This document shows positions 24,466 through 35,941 of a stretch of 64,000 nucleotides of DNA, piece after piece. The notes beneath the pieces were generated by a model. It did not search any database, had not been told where the DNA came from, and was given only the letters and a program-made list of their open reading frames with translations. This DNA comes from Osedax fenrisi (taxonomy: Eukaryota; Annelida; Polychaeta; Sabellida; Siboglinidae), in assembly GCA_964019155.1 (NCBI GenBank), contig OZ025242.1, positions 20,578,092 to 20,642,091 on the forward strand, read 5' to 3'. The position numbers were made by a program, and so were the translations under genes. Position 1 is the stretch's first letter; each line of letters begins with the position of its first letter.

Positions 24466-25072
24466 GGTTTATGGACATTACGCGGTATTTGATTACGCGG
24501 TATACCAATGCGCGGTATTATAAATGCATTTTACCAATTCGCGGTATTTTTATAATATAAAATATGTGAATAATCTATAAATTATATTTAAGCAAATTTA
24601 CACAATAATATAATGTATAGAATAGATCTTAATTACTTAAATATAATACTATTACCAAACATATAAAATGCGTACTTATATATTAATATTATCAATGATA
24701 ATGTAAATAAACAATAAATACGTTTTAAAATTTGAATTATTTGTATTCTATTTATATATTTAGATAATACATATAACATTGATATCATGATTGTAACGTT
24801 ATTCAATTATTGTAATACTATATTATATTCTACAAATGCGTACTTATATATTAAGATTATCAATGATAATGTAAATAAACATTAATAAATACGTTTTTAA
24901 ATTACAATTTGCATTATTTTCATTCTATTTAGATAAGTAATATAACATTGATATTATGATTGTAACGGTATTAACTTATTTAAATAGTATGCTATATTAT
25001 ACAAATGCGTACGTATGTTATAATATTATCATTAATACTGTAAATAAATAAGGTGAATTTAATATATAGCAT
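24466..25072 (+). repeat. MULE left terminal inverted repeat
   Basis: It begins with four CGCGGTAT motifs within about 65 bp (TTACGCGGTATTTG, TTACGCGGTATACC, ATGCGCGGTATTAT, TTCGCGGTATTTT), separated by about 15-30 bp. Further in are three diverged copies of a block containing GCGTACTTATATATTAA and ATTATCAATGATAATGTAAA (about 24668, 24836 and 25005). Both are candidate transposase-binding arrays by analogy with other MULE TIRs. Confidence 0.85.
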
Positions 25073-25307
25073 CACAGATTATTTGTAGGAGGGGGTTGAT
25101 GCATGAGTTGGAACGGTTTTCAAAATGTTACTAGCAATTGAGGCGGGCACATAAGGTATAGATTATATGTTTATATTCAGTGAATATTATTCACACATCA
25201 ATATGTATCATACACCATATGAATCATACAGTGCATGATACATCTATTGATAAAATGAATTTACTAATTAGAATAAACACACATATATATACAACACCCA
25301 TGTGTAT

Positions 25308-25399
<92 letters not shown>

Positions 25400-25418
25400 G
25401 TGTGTGTATGCATGTGTG

Positions 25419-25503
<85 letters not shown>

Positions 25504-26360
25504 TATAAATATCGGTTGTTTCTATGCGCGATCGCCAACTGCCTCAAATGCTGGTAACATTTTAAAAACCGTTCCCAACTCATGCAGCAACCTTGTAGGA
25601 TCTTATAGCATTATGATGATTATTACAATTTTATATAATTAATATTTTTATTTGATTATAATAATAATTATTTTAATATCGTTACGATAATCGTATTATA
25701 TTATCTTAATATAACTTATTAACTATTTGTAAACTTTAATTATTTATTTTATTATTATAAATAATATTTAATATATTGGTTATAAATAAGTATACTAATA
25801 TTTGTAATTATATTATACACAAATATTTAGTTTACATTTAATTTAAAATTATAATTATTATTATAATACTATTTTGTATTTACTAATAATTACTGAAATA
25901 ATCCATTTTACACTAAATTAGTTTGATTATTTAATATTCATTTGCCAACTCATTTTATACAGTAGTACTTATTGTGTACAGTGTCAAACTGTATATGAAA
26001 TGTTCACTATAGTTATTTTATAATTATATATATATATATATATACATATATTTGGTAATTAAAAACAACTATTATTTATTAACTAATGCATTCTAAGAAT
26101 ACATTATAAGCTTTAGTGCATTTATTGTTATATATACACAATTAATATTACCAAATCAAACTACAATAGAAATACATTACATAACTAAAAAATACACTAG
26201 TCTAATATTAAATACTTGATCAAACATAGACCTATTATTGATTGCAATTAGCTCTACTTGAATAATAAATGAAAGAGATAATAAATGCATTTCTGTAATT
26301 GGTAGGTGTATAAATGCTTTATTCCTATTGGTTTATTTTCCATTCCATGACAGTGGGATA
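25073..26360 (+). other. MULE 5' noncoding region
   Basis: Holds (AT)n at 25318-25398, (GTAT)n/(GT)n at 25437-25502, then about 850 bp of AT-rich DNA without an ORF of note. Two short copies of AACTCATG/CATGAGTT-type sequence border the satellite block (about 25103 and 25574). Confidence 0.6.
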
Positions 26361-26362
26361 GT

Positions 26363-26371
26363 GTATATAAA
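26363..26371 (+). promoter_or_regulatory. TATA box of the MULE transposase gene
   Basis: TATATAAAG lies about 60 bp upstream of the first coding codon in a strongly promoter-like position. The ATG at 26381 opens only a short upstream frame of nine codons that ends TAG. Confidence 0.6.
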
Positions 26372-26426
26372 GACAGTAATGATCACATTAGTTTATACAT
26401 TTAATTAGTAATTTAATTTCAATCTG

Positions 26427-27560
26427 GTGTCAACTTGTATACATTGTAAATTGTACGTGAAATCGAGACAGGAAGCACTCAGTTGTGATGGTTGTAATAG
26501 ATGGCAGCATAGAAAATGTAATACAGGGGTTAGTAGAGTTATGTATAGAGAGGCCGTACGTAAGAGGGAAGAAATAGATTGGAAATGTATAAATTGTTGT
26601 GAGGTAGAAGTAGAGTTAGAAGTAGAGCATGATGTAGAAGGTGATAATTGTGTAGAGGTAGAAGTAGAGAATGATGTTGAGGTAGAAGTAGAGAATGATG
26701 TAGAGGTAGAAGTAGAGAATGATGTAGAGGTAGAAGTAGAAAATTATATAGAAGTAGAGAATGATGTAGATGTAGAAGTAGAGAATGATGTAGAGGTAGA
26801 AGTAGAAAATTATTTAGAGGTAGAAGGTGAGAATTATATAGAAGTAGAGAATGATATAGAGGTAGAAGTAGAAAATTATATAGAAGTAGAGAATGATGTA
26901 GAGGTAGAAGTAGAGAATGATGTAGAGGTAGAAGTAGAGAATGATGTAGAGGTAGAAGTAGAGAATGATGTAGAGGTAGAAGTAGAAAATTATGTAGATG
27001 TAGAAGGTGATAATTATGTAGAGGTAGATAATGATGTAGATGTAGAATATGAGCATGATGTAGAGGTTGAAGTAGAGAATTATGTAGATGTAGAAGTAGA
27101 GAATGATATAAAGGAAGAAGGAAGATTTACGGTAGTTGAATTCAGGAAAAAATATAGTATCCGACATAGGGGCAAAGTATTCTTTTGTGGTTAGTAAAAT
27201 ACTTTTTATATATATAATTTTATATTTAAATATCCTACATTTTTTACTAAACTACAAATTATGTTTTTAATCATATATCATATTTCAATATATCTTGTAT
27301 ATATATATATATACAAGAAATATTCTTCAGTGTGAATATTCATTTAAATTATATTTTTAAACAGAGAGAAAATTCTAATGGTATATTGTTTTATACATGT
27401 ACACTTAGAAATAGAAAATTTCGCTGCAATGCAAAACTATATAAAATGGGAGGTATATATTATAGATACCATCCTCTACTAAAATCAAAAAGTATTGTTG
27501 AACATATATGCCAATCAAACATTTCAACATATATAAAGAATATAGTGACTGAAAAAGTAA

Positions 27561-27625
<65 letters not shown>

Positions 27626-29414
27626 CATTTTTAAATTGTACTATAGGCGGTGCATGCTCCCAACCACAAGAGTACTGCTGATGAAGTGGATTGTGTTTTA
27701 CTAGAAATTCATAATAAAAATACTATTTTACCTAGTAGAAGCAATATGATTAGAAATATTAATAGGAAAAGAGCTTCAACTAGAAAGCCTATACCAAAAA
27801 AAAATGTTCCCAATTTTATGGTTTGTATTAATAATTTATTAATATATATATATATTATATGATATATATCTTTATAATTAAATATTAATATTATTTATAA
27901 TTAAGTATTGTATTATATAGTCAAGCGACGAGCATATATCTGCTAGTTTTCTCATCGGTGATCATTATGGTGAAGATGCTGGAAGAGTTATATTATTTTC
28001 CACGCATGAGCAGTTAAGAATTCTAAGCACTATTACAGAAATATACGTTGACGGAACTTTTAAGGTTAGATCTTTATACATATAGGTATCTTAATAAAAA
28101 TATATATAATATTTCTATCATAGATATGTCGGGATCCATTTTATCAATTATTTAGTATACATGGATTTATAGAAGAAGGTACTAATATTAAGCAAGTCCC
28201 TCTCGTCTATGCATTTTTGACTAAAAAAAAACAAAGCTCATACCAGATGGTTTAGTTTGATATAATATTGCCTTTAATACTTAATTTATATATATATATA
28301 TATATTCAGGTTTTTGAATTACTAAAATGTGAATTATCAAGATTGGACTTGGTGTTAACTGTAAAAGTAGTAATTTCAGATTTTGAAAAAGGTTTTTTTT
28401 ATTTTATATATATATAATTGATGATATATGTTAATATTAATATACTTATATTAGCTATTTGGTGTGCAATACGTATGGAATTAACGGCGGACATATTTGG
28501 TTGCGCTTTCCACATGAACCAGGCTATTTTGAGGAAGATCGGTGAAATTGGTCTTAAAATATCATACCAACAAGATGCAGGTTATTTTAAAATATTTATG
28601 TATATAGGTTATTAAGGTTACTATTAATGTTACTATGTATTAATATATGGTTGATTTACGCAGATTTTCGTAAAATGGTAAAAATGATGTTTGCTCTCGC
28701 CTATCTACCAAATGACCGCATCATTTTAGGATATCAATATATTGTAAATTCTTATTCTGTATCAACGAATAACAAAGTTAAAGAGTTATTTAAGTTAGTA
28801 ATATTTTTTCTACAAATTATTAAATATTTATACTTAAATAATATTTTAGTTATTTTGAAAACACATGGATAAATTCCATATATTTCGGACATTAGTCAGT
28901 ATATCGAAGGATGATAAGGACGAATAATGATTTAGAGGGATGGCATTATAGAATGAATACTAAGTATGTATTTATTTATATATGTAATTAAGTATACAAC
29001 TATTTTAATATAATAATATATATAATGACATATATACATTTTTTTTATAATTTGTATCTTACATGTTACTAGTACTATATTTAGATGGTACATTATATAT
29101 ATATATATATATATATATAATACTATTTACTTTCAGAATAACCAAACGAGATGGATTATATGACATTATTGGATATCTAAAAGAGGAAGCTGATCGTATA
29201 GATATACAGGTAATTAAATGGAACTAAATTAACATTTTGTTGTAACTAATAATGTATTTATATTAAGGTAGCATTGTTATTGGAAGGCCCGATAAGAATA
29301 AGAAGAAAGAAGTGCGAACTACGGGACACGCGAATACAGAAACTATGGGATTCTCTAGACCAAAATAATGTGACATTATCACAATTTCTTATAGATTGTT
29401 CAAGAATTACGTAA
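26427..29414 (+). CDS. MULE transposase (zinc finger, FLYWCH, MULE DDE), 11 exons, one nonsense codon
   Basis: Exons: 26427-27193, 27331-27556, 27647-27820, 27921-28064, 28124-28249, 28310-28391, 28455-28580, 28664-28793, 28850-28963, 29137-29209, 29268-29414. The sum is 2,109 nt, exactly 703 codons, and all junctions are GT-AG with matching phase. Introns are 56-173 bp. Residues about 4-56 form a Cys/His finger (CIHCK…SCDGCNRWQHRKC…WKCINC). Residues about 60-230 are acidic EVEVENDV repeats (24-bp DNA units). FLYWCH follows across exons 1-2 (FRKKYSIRHRGKVFFCGY…YTCTLRNRKFRCNAKLY…H-x-C). The MULE core has D in YVDGTF, D in VISDFEKA, the CxxH of GCAFHMNQ and E in NNDLEGWH. Defects: the first codon is GTG with no in-frame ATG before it, and TAG interrupts exon 9 at 28893-28895 (YFGH*SVY), where the family usually has Trp. 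Probably a recently inactivated copy. Confidence 0.85.
26641..27112 (+). repeat. 24-bp coding repeats in the MULE transposase
   Basis: About 17 units of GATGTAGAGGTAGAAGTAGAGAAT and close variants encode DVEVEVEN. Unit variants (ATATAGAAGTAGAG, TTAGAGGTAGAAGGTGAG) are interspersed, so the array has aged. The minus-strand Tyr/Ile-rich open frame is its shadow. Confidence 0.9.
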
Positions 29415-29818
29415 TTATTAATATTAATATGTATTCCATGTACATAATAATTGTTAACAATAATAAAATATTATTAAATTGGTAAATACTTCTTATTTAT
29501 TTAACTATTTGAGATCACTTCATAAAAATATCCTATAAATATATCATGTTATGCATTCTTCCCACTGTTGAAATGGAAAATATTGGCTATGCTATATCGA
29601 CTGTCTTATTTAAATAATACAACTTTCTTTATATAAACTCTTCCTGGTGGCTTATATTAATACAAAATGTCAACATTCTTTAGAAATAGACTAGTATAAT
29701 TAATAATAATTATTAAATACTATCTTATACAATTTATAAATAAATAGTAAGATATATTAAAATCCGGATTAAAATATGATAATTATCATTAATAATAAAA
29801 TAAAAATTATTTAATAAT
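29415..29818 (+). other. MULE 3' noncoding region
   Basis: About 400 bp of AT-rich DNA between the stop codon and the right TIR. AATAAAATA at about 29461 could serve as a polyadenylation signal about 50 bp after the stop. Confidence 0.5.
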
Positions 29819-30471
29819 GCTATATTTTAAATTCACCTTATTTATTTACAGTATTAATGATAATATTATAACATACGTATTTGTATAATATAGCATACAT
29901 ATTTAAATAAGTTAATACCGTTACAATCATAATATCAATGTTATATTACTTATCTAAATAGAATGAAAATAATGCAAATTGTAATTTAAAAACGTATTTA
30001 TTAATGTTTATTACCATTATCATTGATAATCTTAATATATAAGTACGCATTTGTATAATATAATATAGTATTACAATAATTGAATAACGTTACAATCATG
30101 ATATCAATGTTATATGTATTATCTAAATATATAAATAAAATACAAATAATTCAAATTTTAAAACGTATTTACTGTTTATTTACATTATCATTGATAATAT
30201 TAATATATAAGTACGCATTTTATATGTTTGGTAATAGTTACTATTATAGTATTATATTTAAGTAATTAAGATCTATTCTATACATTATAATATTGTGTAA
30301 ATTTGCTTAAATATAATGTATAGATTATTCACATATTTTATAAAAATACCGCGAATTGGTAAAATGCATTTATAATACCGCGGATGTGTATACCGCGTAA
30401 TTAAGAAACGTATTTTTAATACCGCGCATTGGTATACCGCGTAATCAAATACCGCGTAATGTCCTGACACC
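29819..30471 (-). repeat. MULE right terminal inverted repeat
   Basis: Inverse of the left TIR, with TACCGCG motifs repeated six times at the outer end (about 30348-30458). It is longer than the left arm because of an extra CGGATGTGTATACCGCGTAA-type segment near 30382-30424. Confidence 0.85.
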
Positions 30472-30480
30472 ATAAAAGTT

Positions 30481-31639
30481 ATATAGTGCCGCTATTATTA
30501 GATGATAGCTATATGAAGATAAAGAGTATATACTGGATTTTACTAATACAAATATTAAAAATACTAAAATATACATGTGTTTGTGATATTAACATAATAA
30601 TTATACATGAATCTCGAAGAAGGCAGCCGATTATTATTATTAGAATTTCAGAATTCAATTTTTATTTTATGTTTGTTTGATTTCTTTGGTTTAGTTTTAT
30701 ATTTCTGTTTTTTTTTAGCTTCATTATATCACCAAGTGAGCTTATAAAATGACTTTTAATGACTTATAAAATATCATTATTTAGATGAATTCAATTTTGA
30801 TATTTTAAAATAAAACTAAAATAAAAAAAATAAACGAAAGTTTCGCCGCCCATTAAATATAATTAATCTAGTGAATTCGATATTTATTATGTATATATTA
30901 AATTATATTGAATTTATTAATATACTTAGTAATATAATATTACTAACAATCTCTCTCCTTTAAGTACTAATTCTATGATATCAGATGATTCTTTATTTTG
31001 TTCATCTATATTGTCCATGATAAATGAGTTTTAATTGTATTTGATAATGTAGGTACGCGAATGAGATTCAATAATGTCCTATTTTTTGGTTGGATTTTAC
31101 ACATATGATGAAATACATTATACGATTTTTTTCGAAAATGAGCAGATTTGATTTTATCGTAAATTACTTATTAATCAATAAATTTAAAAATAAATAACAA
31201 ACTATAAAGCCTAAAGGTTATATATAAACATCCCTTTAAACGCCTGTCCAATCAGCGATAAGCTTCTATTGTTCATTATGAATGTGATGGTATGCTATTT
31301 CGTATCATGTCGATTTCGTGCCAGTCGATCTCGTACCGTAATTAATGATAAGTACCACAGATGTGGATCTCGTACCAAAACCAGGTGATATCGTACCACG
31401 CAAATATATATATATATATTTACGGATTGATATGTTGGGGTTTTACAGGGGAGTAAGTAGAATCAGATGTATTTTCTATCCGTAAACATATTAGCTGTCC
31501 CCTATGTACTGTCCTTATTAATTCACTTATAATTTCTCGTATTACTAATGATAGTTTTTGAGGTATTTAGTAGACGATTGTTGGAGAGAATCCCGTATTT
31601 AATGGAGAATACTCATGTAATTAGCCTAGGGTAATTAGT
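30481..31639. other. Intergenic AT-rich DNA
   Basis: No gene seen. At 31303-31400 there are repeated CTCGTACC/ATCGTACC motifs that match, in inverse, 41517-41590 (listed separately). Confidence 0.5.
31303..31400 (+). repeat. Degenerate iterated-motif end (TCGTACC), left partner
   Basis: TTCGTGCCAGTCGATCTCGTACC, CACAGATGTGGATCTCGTACCAA and GGTGATATCGTACCACGC-type motifs. CACAGAT…GATCTCGTACCAA recurs in inverted orientation at 41517-41550. The pair might be the eroded ends of an old DNA transposon now filled with retroelements, or two independent fragments. Confidence 0.35.
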
Positions 31640-31692
31640 TTTGAATTATTTCAAATATAGCGAGGAAGGAGTAGAATTGGATATATCGTCAG

Positions 31693-31745
<53 letters not shown>

Positions 31746-32421
31746 ATATATATGTGATAGAAAACAAAAGGACATTAGGATATATTATATAATTATATAT
31801 TAATATACCCAAAGATACTACGAAGTAGTCCTGTGACGTCCTTCCTCCGTCCTTCGTACAAACGTCCTTCGGACGATCTTTGATATACCTTATAGGTTTT
31901 ATATATATTGATAATAAAAGTGGTCCTTGGACGAAACCTTGTGGGACACAATATTTTAGAGCAGAGGTCAGAGGATAAATCACATAATTTAACATAGGAT
32001 GACCTTTTTAGGATGTAGGAGTTAAACCATTTGAGGGCACTACCATTAATGCCATCTCATTTTTGAGATAAAGATATCGTGGCGAAGAGAATCAATTGCG
32101 CAATATAGATCAAGGAGAACCATTTTACAACATAATGAGGGAGAAACTTTGGTATATATATTGTTTAAGATTTGAAGCAGTTTAGTTTCAGTTAAGAGAC
32201 CTCTGTGAAATGCACTTTGCATGACATCATAGTATGAGCGAGGACAATGTCCTTGGTATGAGTTTAGTGACATAAACCTATTTATTTGATACACAATGAT
32301 TCCTTCAAGAATTTTACTGATAAAAGGAAGTTGGGAGATAGTATGTTAATTACATATGAGATTTGGGTTGGAAGAAGTTTTTTAAGATGTGAGTGATGAT
32401 AGCATGCTTAAAATAGGGAGG
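31640..32421 (-). pseudogene. L2/CR1-like LINE B, 3' part (reverse transcriptase), decayed
   Basis: Minus-strand fragments in three frames. Near 32415 it reads YFKHAIITHILKK then FLSVKFLKE, which equals the RT domain-1 block CFK-x-A-x-(I/V)xPILKK…P(F/L)ISKILE. Then QSAFHRGLLTETKLLQILNN and MVLLDLYCAIDSLRHDIFI (RT motif A, LLDLSAAFD-like, with a first Asp retained but SAAFD altered). Then VPQGFVQGPLLLSIYI (motif B/C region, VPQGSVLGPLLF-like). Stops and frameshifts separate the pieces. An (AT)n tract at 31697-31741 interrupts the 3' end. It is the continuation of the fragment at 40631-41530. Confidence 0.75.
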
Positions 32422-32593
32422 CAGTAATGGGCATGATCGGGATCGGTAAGAAAGAGAGGATTGAGATCGGGATCAGCAAAGGATCAGGTAACGAATAGAG
32501 AATCGGAATCGGGAAAAGGATCGCATAAGAGAATAAATAGAAGATCGGGATTTGGATCACCGATCCGTAAAAAAGGATCGGTCCCCATGATTG
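32422..32593 (+). mobile_element. GATCGGG-family MITE, copy 2 (complete, 172 bp)
   Basis: Starts CAGTAATGGGCATGATCGGG and ends GGATCGGTCCCCATGATTG; the ends are imperfect inverted repeats. The interior is repeated GATCGGGAT/GGATCAGGTAACG. It interrupts LINE B right before the YFKHAII block. Confidence 0.65.
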
Positions 32594-32752
32594 CATATAC
32601 GCGTATATCGCGATACTTTAATATTATTATATTTATTTATATTTGTTAACATTATTATATAATATAATTTATATTTATATGATTATGATAAACAATTAAT
32701 TGTTAAAAATAATGATTACATTTATATAAATAAGTTATATATTAGTTATATA

Positions 32753-35188
32753 TTAACACAATACTTTACTTTTTACATTTTTTGGTTTATGGACTGCATC
32801 AGTGCGTGAGTAATCGGCCGTCCGTGGGAGGGAATTATTGAGTGGGAGGGAAAGCAAGGGAGAAGTACTAAGTCTTAATGTGGCGTTTAGAGGAGGGAGT
32901 TGATGTGTTTGTTCGTAGGTGATTGGGTAGGGAATTCCAGTGGTAAGGGACAGAGAGGGCAAAGGTGCGTATATTGGAAGAGTGGAGTTTGTGTAGATGG
33001 GGAGTGGTAAGGATAAAGGTATTGGAGGAACGGGTCTGGAGTGGCGTGATGGGTGTGTGTAGATGTAGGAGGGAGGCAAGGTAGTCAGGGGAGTTGTGGT
33101 GAATAGCTTTGTGGATGGTCAGGGAGAGTTTGTACTTTATGCGGTAGGGGACTGGCAGCCAGTGTAGTTGTTTTAGGAGAGGTGTAATGGAGTCAGAATA
33201 ACGACGGGGAAGTAAGTGGACACAGCGAACTACAGCGTTTTGGAGTCGCTGTAGTTTGAAGAGTTTGTATTCAGGGAGGTTAAAGAGTAGGGAGTTGCAA
33301 TAGTCGAATAGGGGGATGATGTAGGAGGAGGCAATGGTAATAGCGATGGGGAGGGGAATGGAATGCCGGATTAAGCGGAAGCAGTGTAGGTGGTAGTAGA
33401 TGGATTTGTTCATATGTATAATATGGGAGTCAAGGGAAAGGGTGGTATCAAGATGGAAGCCAAGGATTTGGACATGTTGAGAGTAGGGGAGTGAGGTGTT
33501 GTCGAGTGAGATGGAGGTGGTTCAGGGAGGGTGGAGGATCGTAGGGGTAAGTGGAGAAAAATAGCTTCCTTTTAGTGGGGTAAGCCATTGGTGTATGGAC
33601 TTGATACATGAGGAGAGTCGTTCAGGGGCATAAGTAGGGGAGTATGTGCAGTTAAGATATAGTTGAAGGCATGTCGCCGGCATAAGTATGGAAGGAGATG
33701 TCGGGGTAGTCAGTGAATATGTCAAACATGGGGAGGAGGTAAATATTGAAGAGGAGTGAGCCAAGGACAGATCCCTGGGGGACACCGTGGGTTATGGAGC
33801 GGGAGGGGGAAGAGTGTGTATTAATCCTGACTGAGGAAGAGCGGTTGATAATGTAGAAGGTGAACCAGCTGGTTGAGGGCAATGCCGGTGATACCGATGG
33901 CGGAGAGTCTGTGTATTAGGACATTGTGGTCAAGGGTGTCGAAAGCGGAGGACATGTCGAGAAGGACGAGTATGGTGCCACGGTTGTTGTTAAGGCCGGA
34001 GAGTAGGTCGGAGGTAATGAGGGTTAGGGTGGATTCAGTAGATGTGTGGGGGAGGTATGCGCTTTGGAAGATGTTGGGGATTTTATTGGTTGTAAGGTAT
34101 GTGATAAGTTGGGAGGAGATAACACGTTCAAGGATCTTACAGTGGATTGAGAGGTTAGAGATGGGTTGGTAGTTGGAGGGAGACAGAGAATCAAGTTGGG
34201 GATTTTTAAGTATAGGGGTGATGACTGATTTTTTGAAATCGGGAGGGACGGAGCCGGAAGAAAGTGAACCGCAGATTATTTTATGAAGATGGATTGCAAC
34301 AGTGTTAATTATCTGCTTTAGTATTGGGGGGGGAAGAGGGTCAAAGGATGAGGTTGAGGAGGTAGATTTTAGAAGGGAGATGATTTGATCAAGTGGGGGA
34401 GGTTGCAATTTTTCAAGGGAGAAGGGAAAGGTGATGGGAGTGGTGGGAATGACAGAGGTGGGAAGGGTGAAAAGGGTGGTGGAAAGTTTGCCGTTGAAAG
34501 AGTTGTCGAATAGGAGTGGTAGATCTTCAGGGGTGACAGTGGGGAGATGTGCTTTAAGTGAACAACCAAGCAGTTGAGCAGAAAGTATATGTATATAGAC
34601 TATAGACTTACTGTCATTAAGGATTTTTTCAAATTTGTGGGTGATGTGAAAAGCTTTGGCGGTAGAAATAGCTTTTCGGTGGAGATTTTGTATATTATTG
34701 TAGTAGGCAAGTGAAGTAGGGGATGGATGTTTGAGATAAGATTTTGTGGCTTTGCGAATGATTCGCTTTTGTTTCAATAGGGATATAGTATACCAGGAAG
34801 AGTAAGGGCGTATAATGGAGGTTTTAGTGAATAAGGGGGCGTATTTATCGAGGGTGGATGAGAGAGAAGTATGGAGTTCAACAGACGTTGAGGTTGGAAG
34901 GGAAGAAAGATCGTATATAAAATCAGAAATGGGGAGGCTGTGAAGTTTACATAAGATTCTGGTAGTGAGGGGTCTGGTGGGTTTGGAGTGACTAAGGGTA
35001 AGGAATATGAGGAAGTGGTCGGAGTAGAGTGGTCCGATGGAATGGGCAGTGACAATTTTATTAGTTTTGGGGGAAAATATTAGGTCTAAAGTGTTACCAT
35101 GTACATGGGTGGGGAAGGTGACGTGTTGTACAAGGTTGAATGAGGTGAGCAGTTTATTTAAGGACTGGATCATAGGTGGGTTTGGTAT
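32753..35188 (-). pseudogene. L2/CR1-like LINE A (endonuclease tail to C-terminus), frameshifted
   Basis: Minus-strand ORF2 remains. From 35188 it reads IPNPPMIQSLNKLLTSFNLV and HGNTLDLIF (end of the apurinic endonuclease), SDH-type GPLYSDHFLIF, a linker, PILKNPQLDSLSPSNYQPIS (RT 1), QSAYLPHTSTEST, LVLLDMSSAFDTLDHNVLI (RT A), then a frameshift near 33850. GVPQGSVLGSLLFNIYL follows in another frame, then HTYAGDM, where the catalytic YADD box has become YAGD. The C-terminal part (33413-32868) holds KLQRLQNAVVRCVHLLPRR, LHWLPVPYRIKYKL and VPYHWNSLPNHLR, typical of L2/CR1 tails. It is 5'-truncated and split by the gypsy element; 25 bp more of it lie at 40238-40262. Confidence 0.88.
35184..35188 (+). 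repeat. Gypsy target-site duplication, left (GGTAT)
   Basis: GGTAT directly precedes the 5' LTR and directly follows the 3' LTR at 40238-40242. Removing the element restores the LINE A reading across SDFN|IPNPP. Confidence 0.92.
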
Positions 35189-35512
35189 TGTAATATAATA
35201 TATATAATTAGACACGCCCACATTATTAGTGATAAACACTTCACTTGTATCTTAGCAGTCAAACCAATAGCACTTACGTTAATCTATAATAGATAATACT
35301 ATATACCCCAAACCACGAAGAATCATCTGCAGAGTACTCTGGCAGATATCTTGAAGCTACCCAAAGGTAATACATCCTACATATAATAGTATACCCAATA
35401 CATATATTATATATATATTATACATTATATATTTAGGATAAGATTATCATAATCTTAATATATAAGTTATAACTCTATAGACGAACCAATTGATATATAA
35501 TAACATATTACA
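35189..35512 (+). repeat. 5' LTR (324 bp)
   Basis: Starts TGTAATATAATATATATAAT and ends ACATATTACA (TG…CA). It matches 39914-40237 base for base as far as I can read. AT-rich; no clear TATA/poly(A) assignment was attempted. Confidence 0.95.
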
Positions 35513-35530
35513 TGGTGACAGCGGTTGTTC
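35513..35530 (+). other. Candidate primer-binding site
   Basis: TGGTGACAGCGGTTGTTC abuts the 5' LTR. TGG would pair with a tRNA 3' CCA end. The tRNA is not identified. A run of about 24 A lies further on at 35699-35720 in the untranslated leader. Confidence 0.6.
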
Positions 35531-35941
35531 TTTAACTAGATAGTTAAATAGTGATATTAGTTACGTGGTATTAAGATTTGGGATTAAAATCATAATTATA
35601 AGGCAAGCTTATTATTAGATTCGACATACATTAAGTACAGTGTACTTAGATTATTACATAACAAGTTGTTATTGTAAATTAATTAAAAATTAATTAGAAA
35701 AAAAAAAAAAAAAAAAAAAAACTAATTAAAAATTAATTAAATATATAAAAATATACATTGTATATTTATTACATAATAAGTTACTGGATATTATTAATTG
35801 TTTATTTTAATAGTGTATATAACTATCTTATGGGTAATTAATTTAATACCATAGAATAGGTTGTTTAATATATATATAAATATATTTATATTCACACAGA
35901 ATTTACAGAAATAACATAATATTAGTACATTTATTATAAAA

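Larger units (their letters stand above)
24466..30471 (+). mobile_element. Complete MULE transposon, 6,006 bp
   Basis: The ends are GGTTTATGGACATTACGCGG (left) and the inverse of CCGCGTAATGTCCTGACACC (right); 17 of 20 positions match. Both are bordered by the 9-bp duplication ATAAAAGTT. Long inverted repeats occupy about 24466-25072 and 29819-30471. The element encloses one plus-strand transposase gene with a TATA box. A (TA)n/(GT)n block of about 200 bp (25308-25502) lies between the left TIR and the gene. The structure fits an autonomous Mutator-like element carrying FLYWCH and MULE domains. It inserted into AT-rich DNA to the right of GPSM. Confidence 0.92.

Noticed and set aside
26814..27167. 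Tyr/Ile-rich minus-strand frame
   Set aside because: Shadow of the acidic coding repeat in the MULE transposase.
33873..34172. Plus-strand frame of 99 codons in LINE A
   Set aside because: Opposite-strand shadow of the LINE reverse transcriptase.
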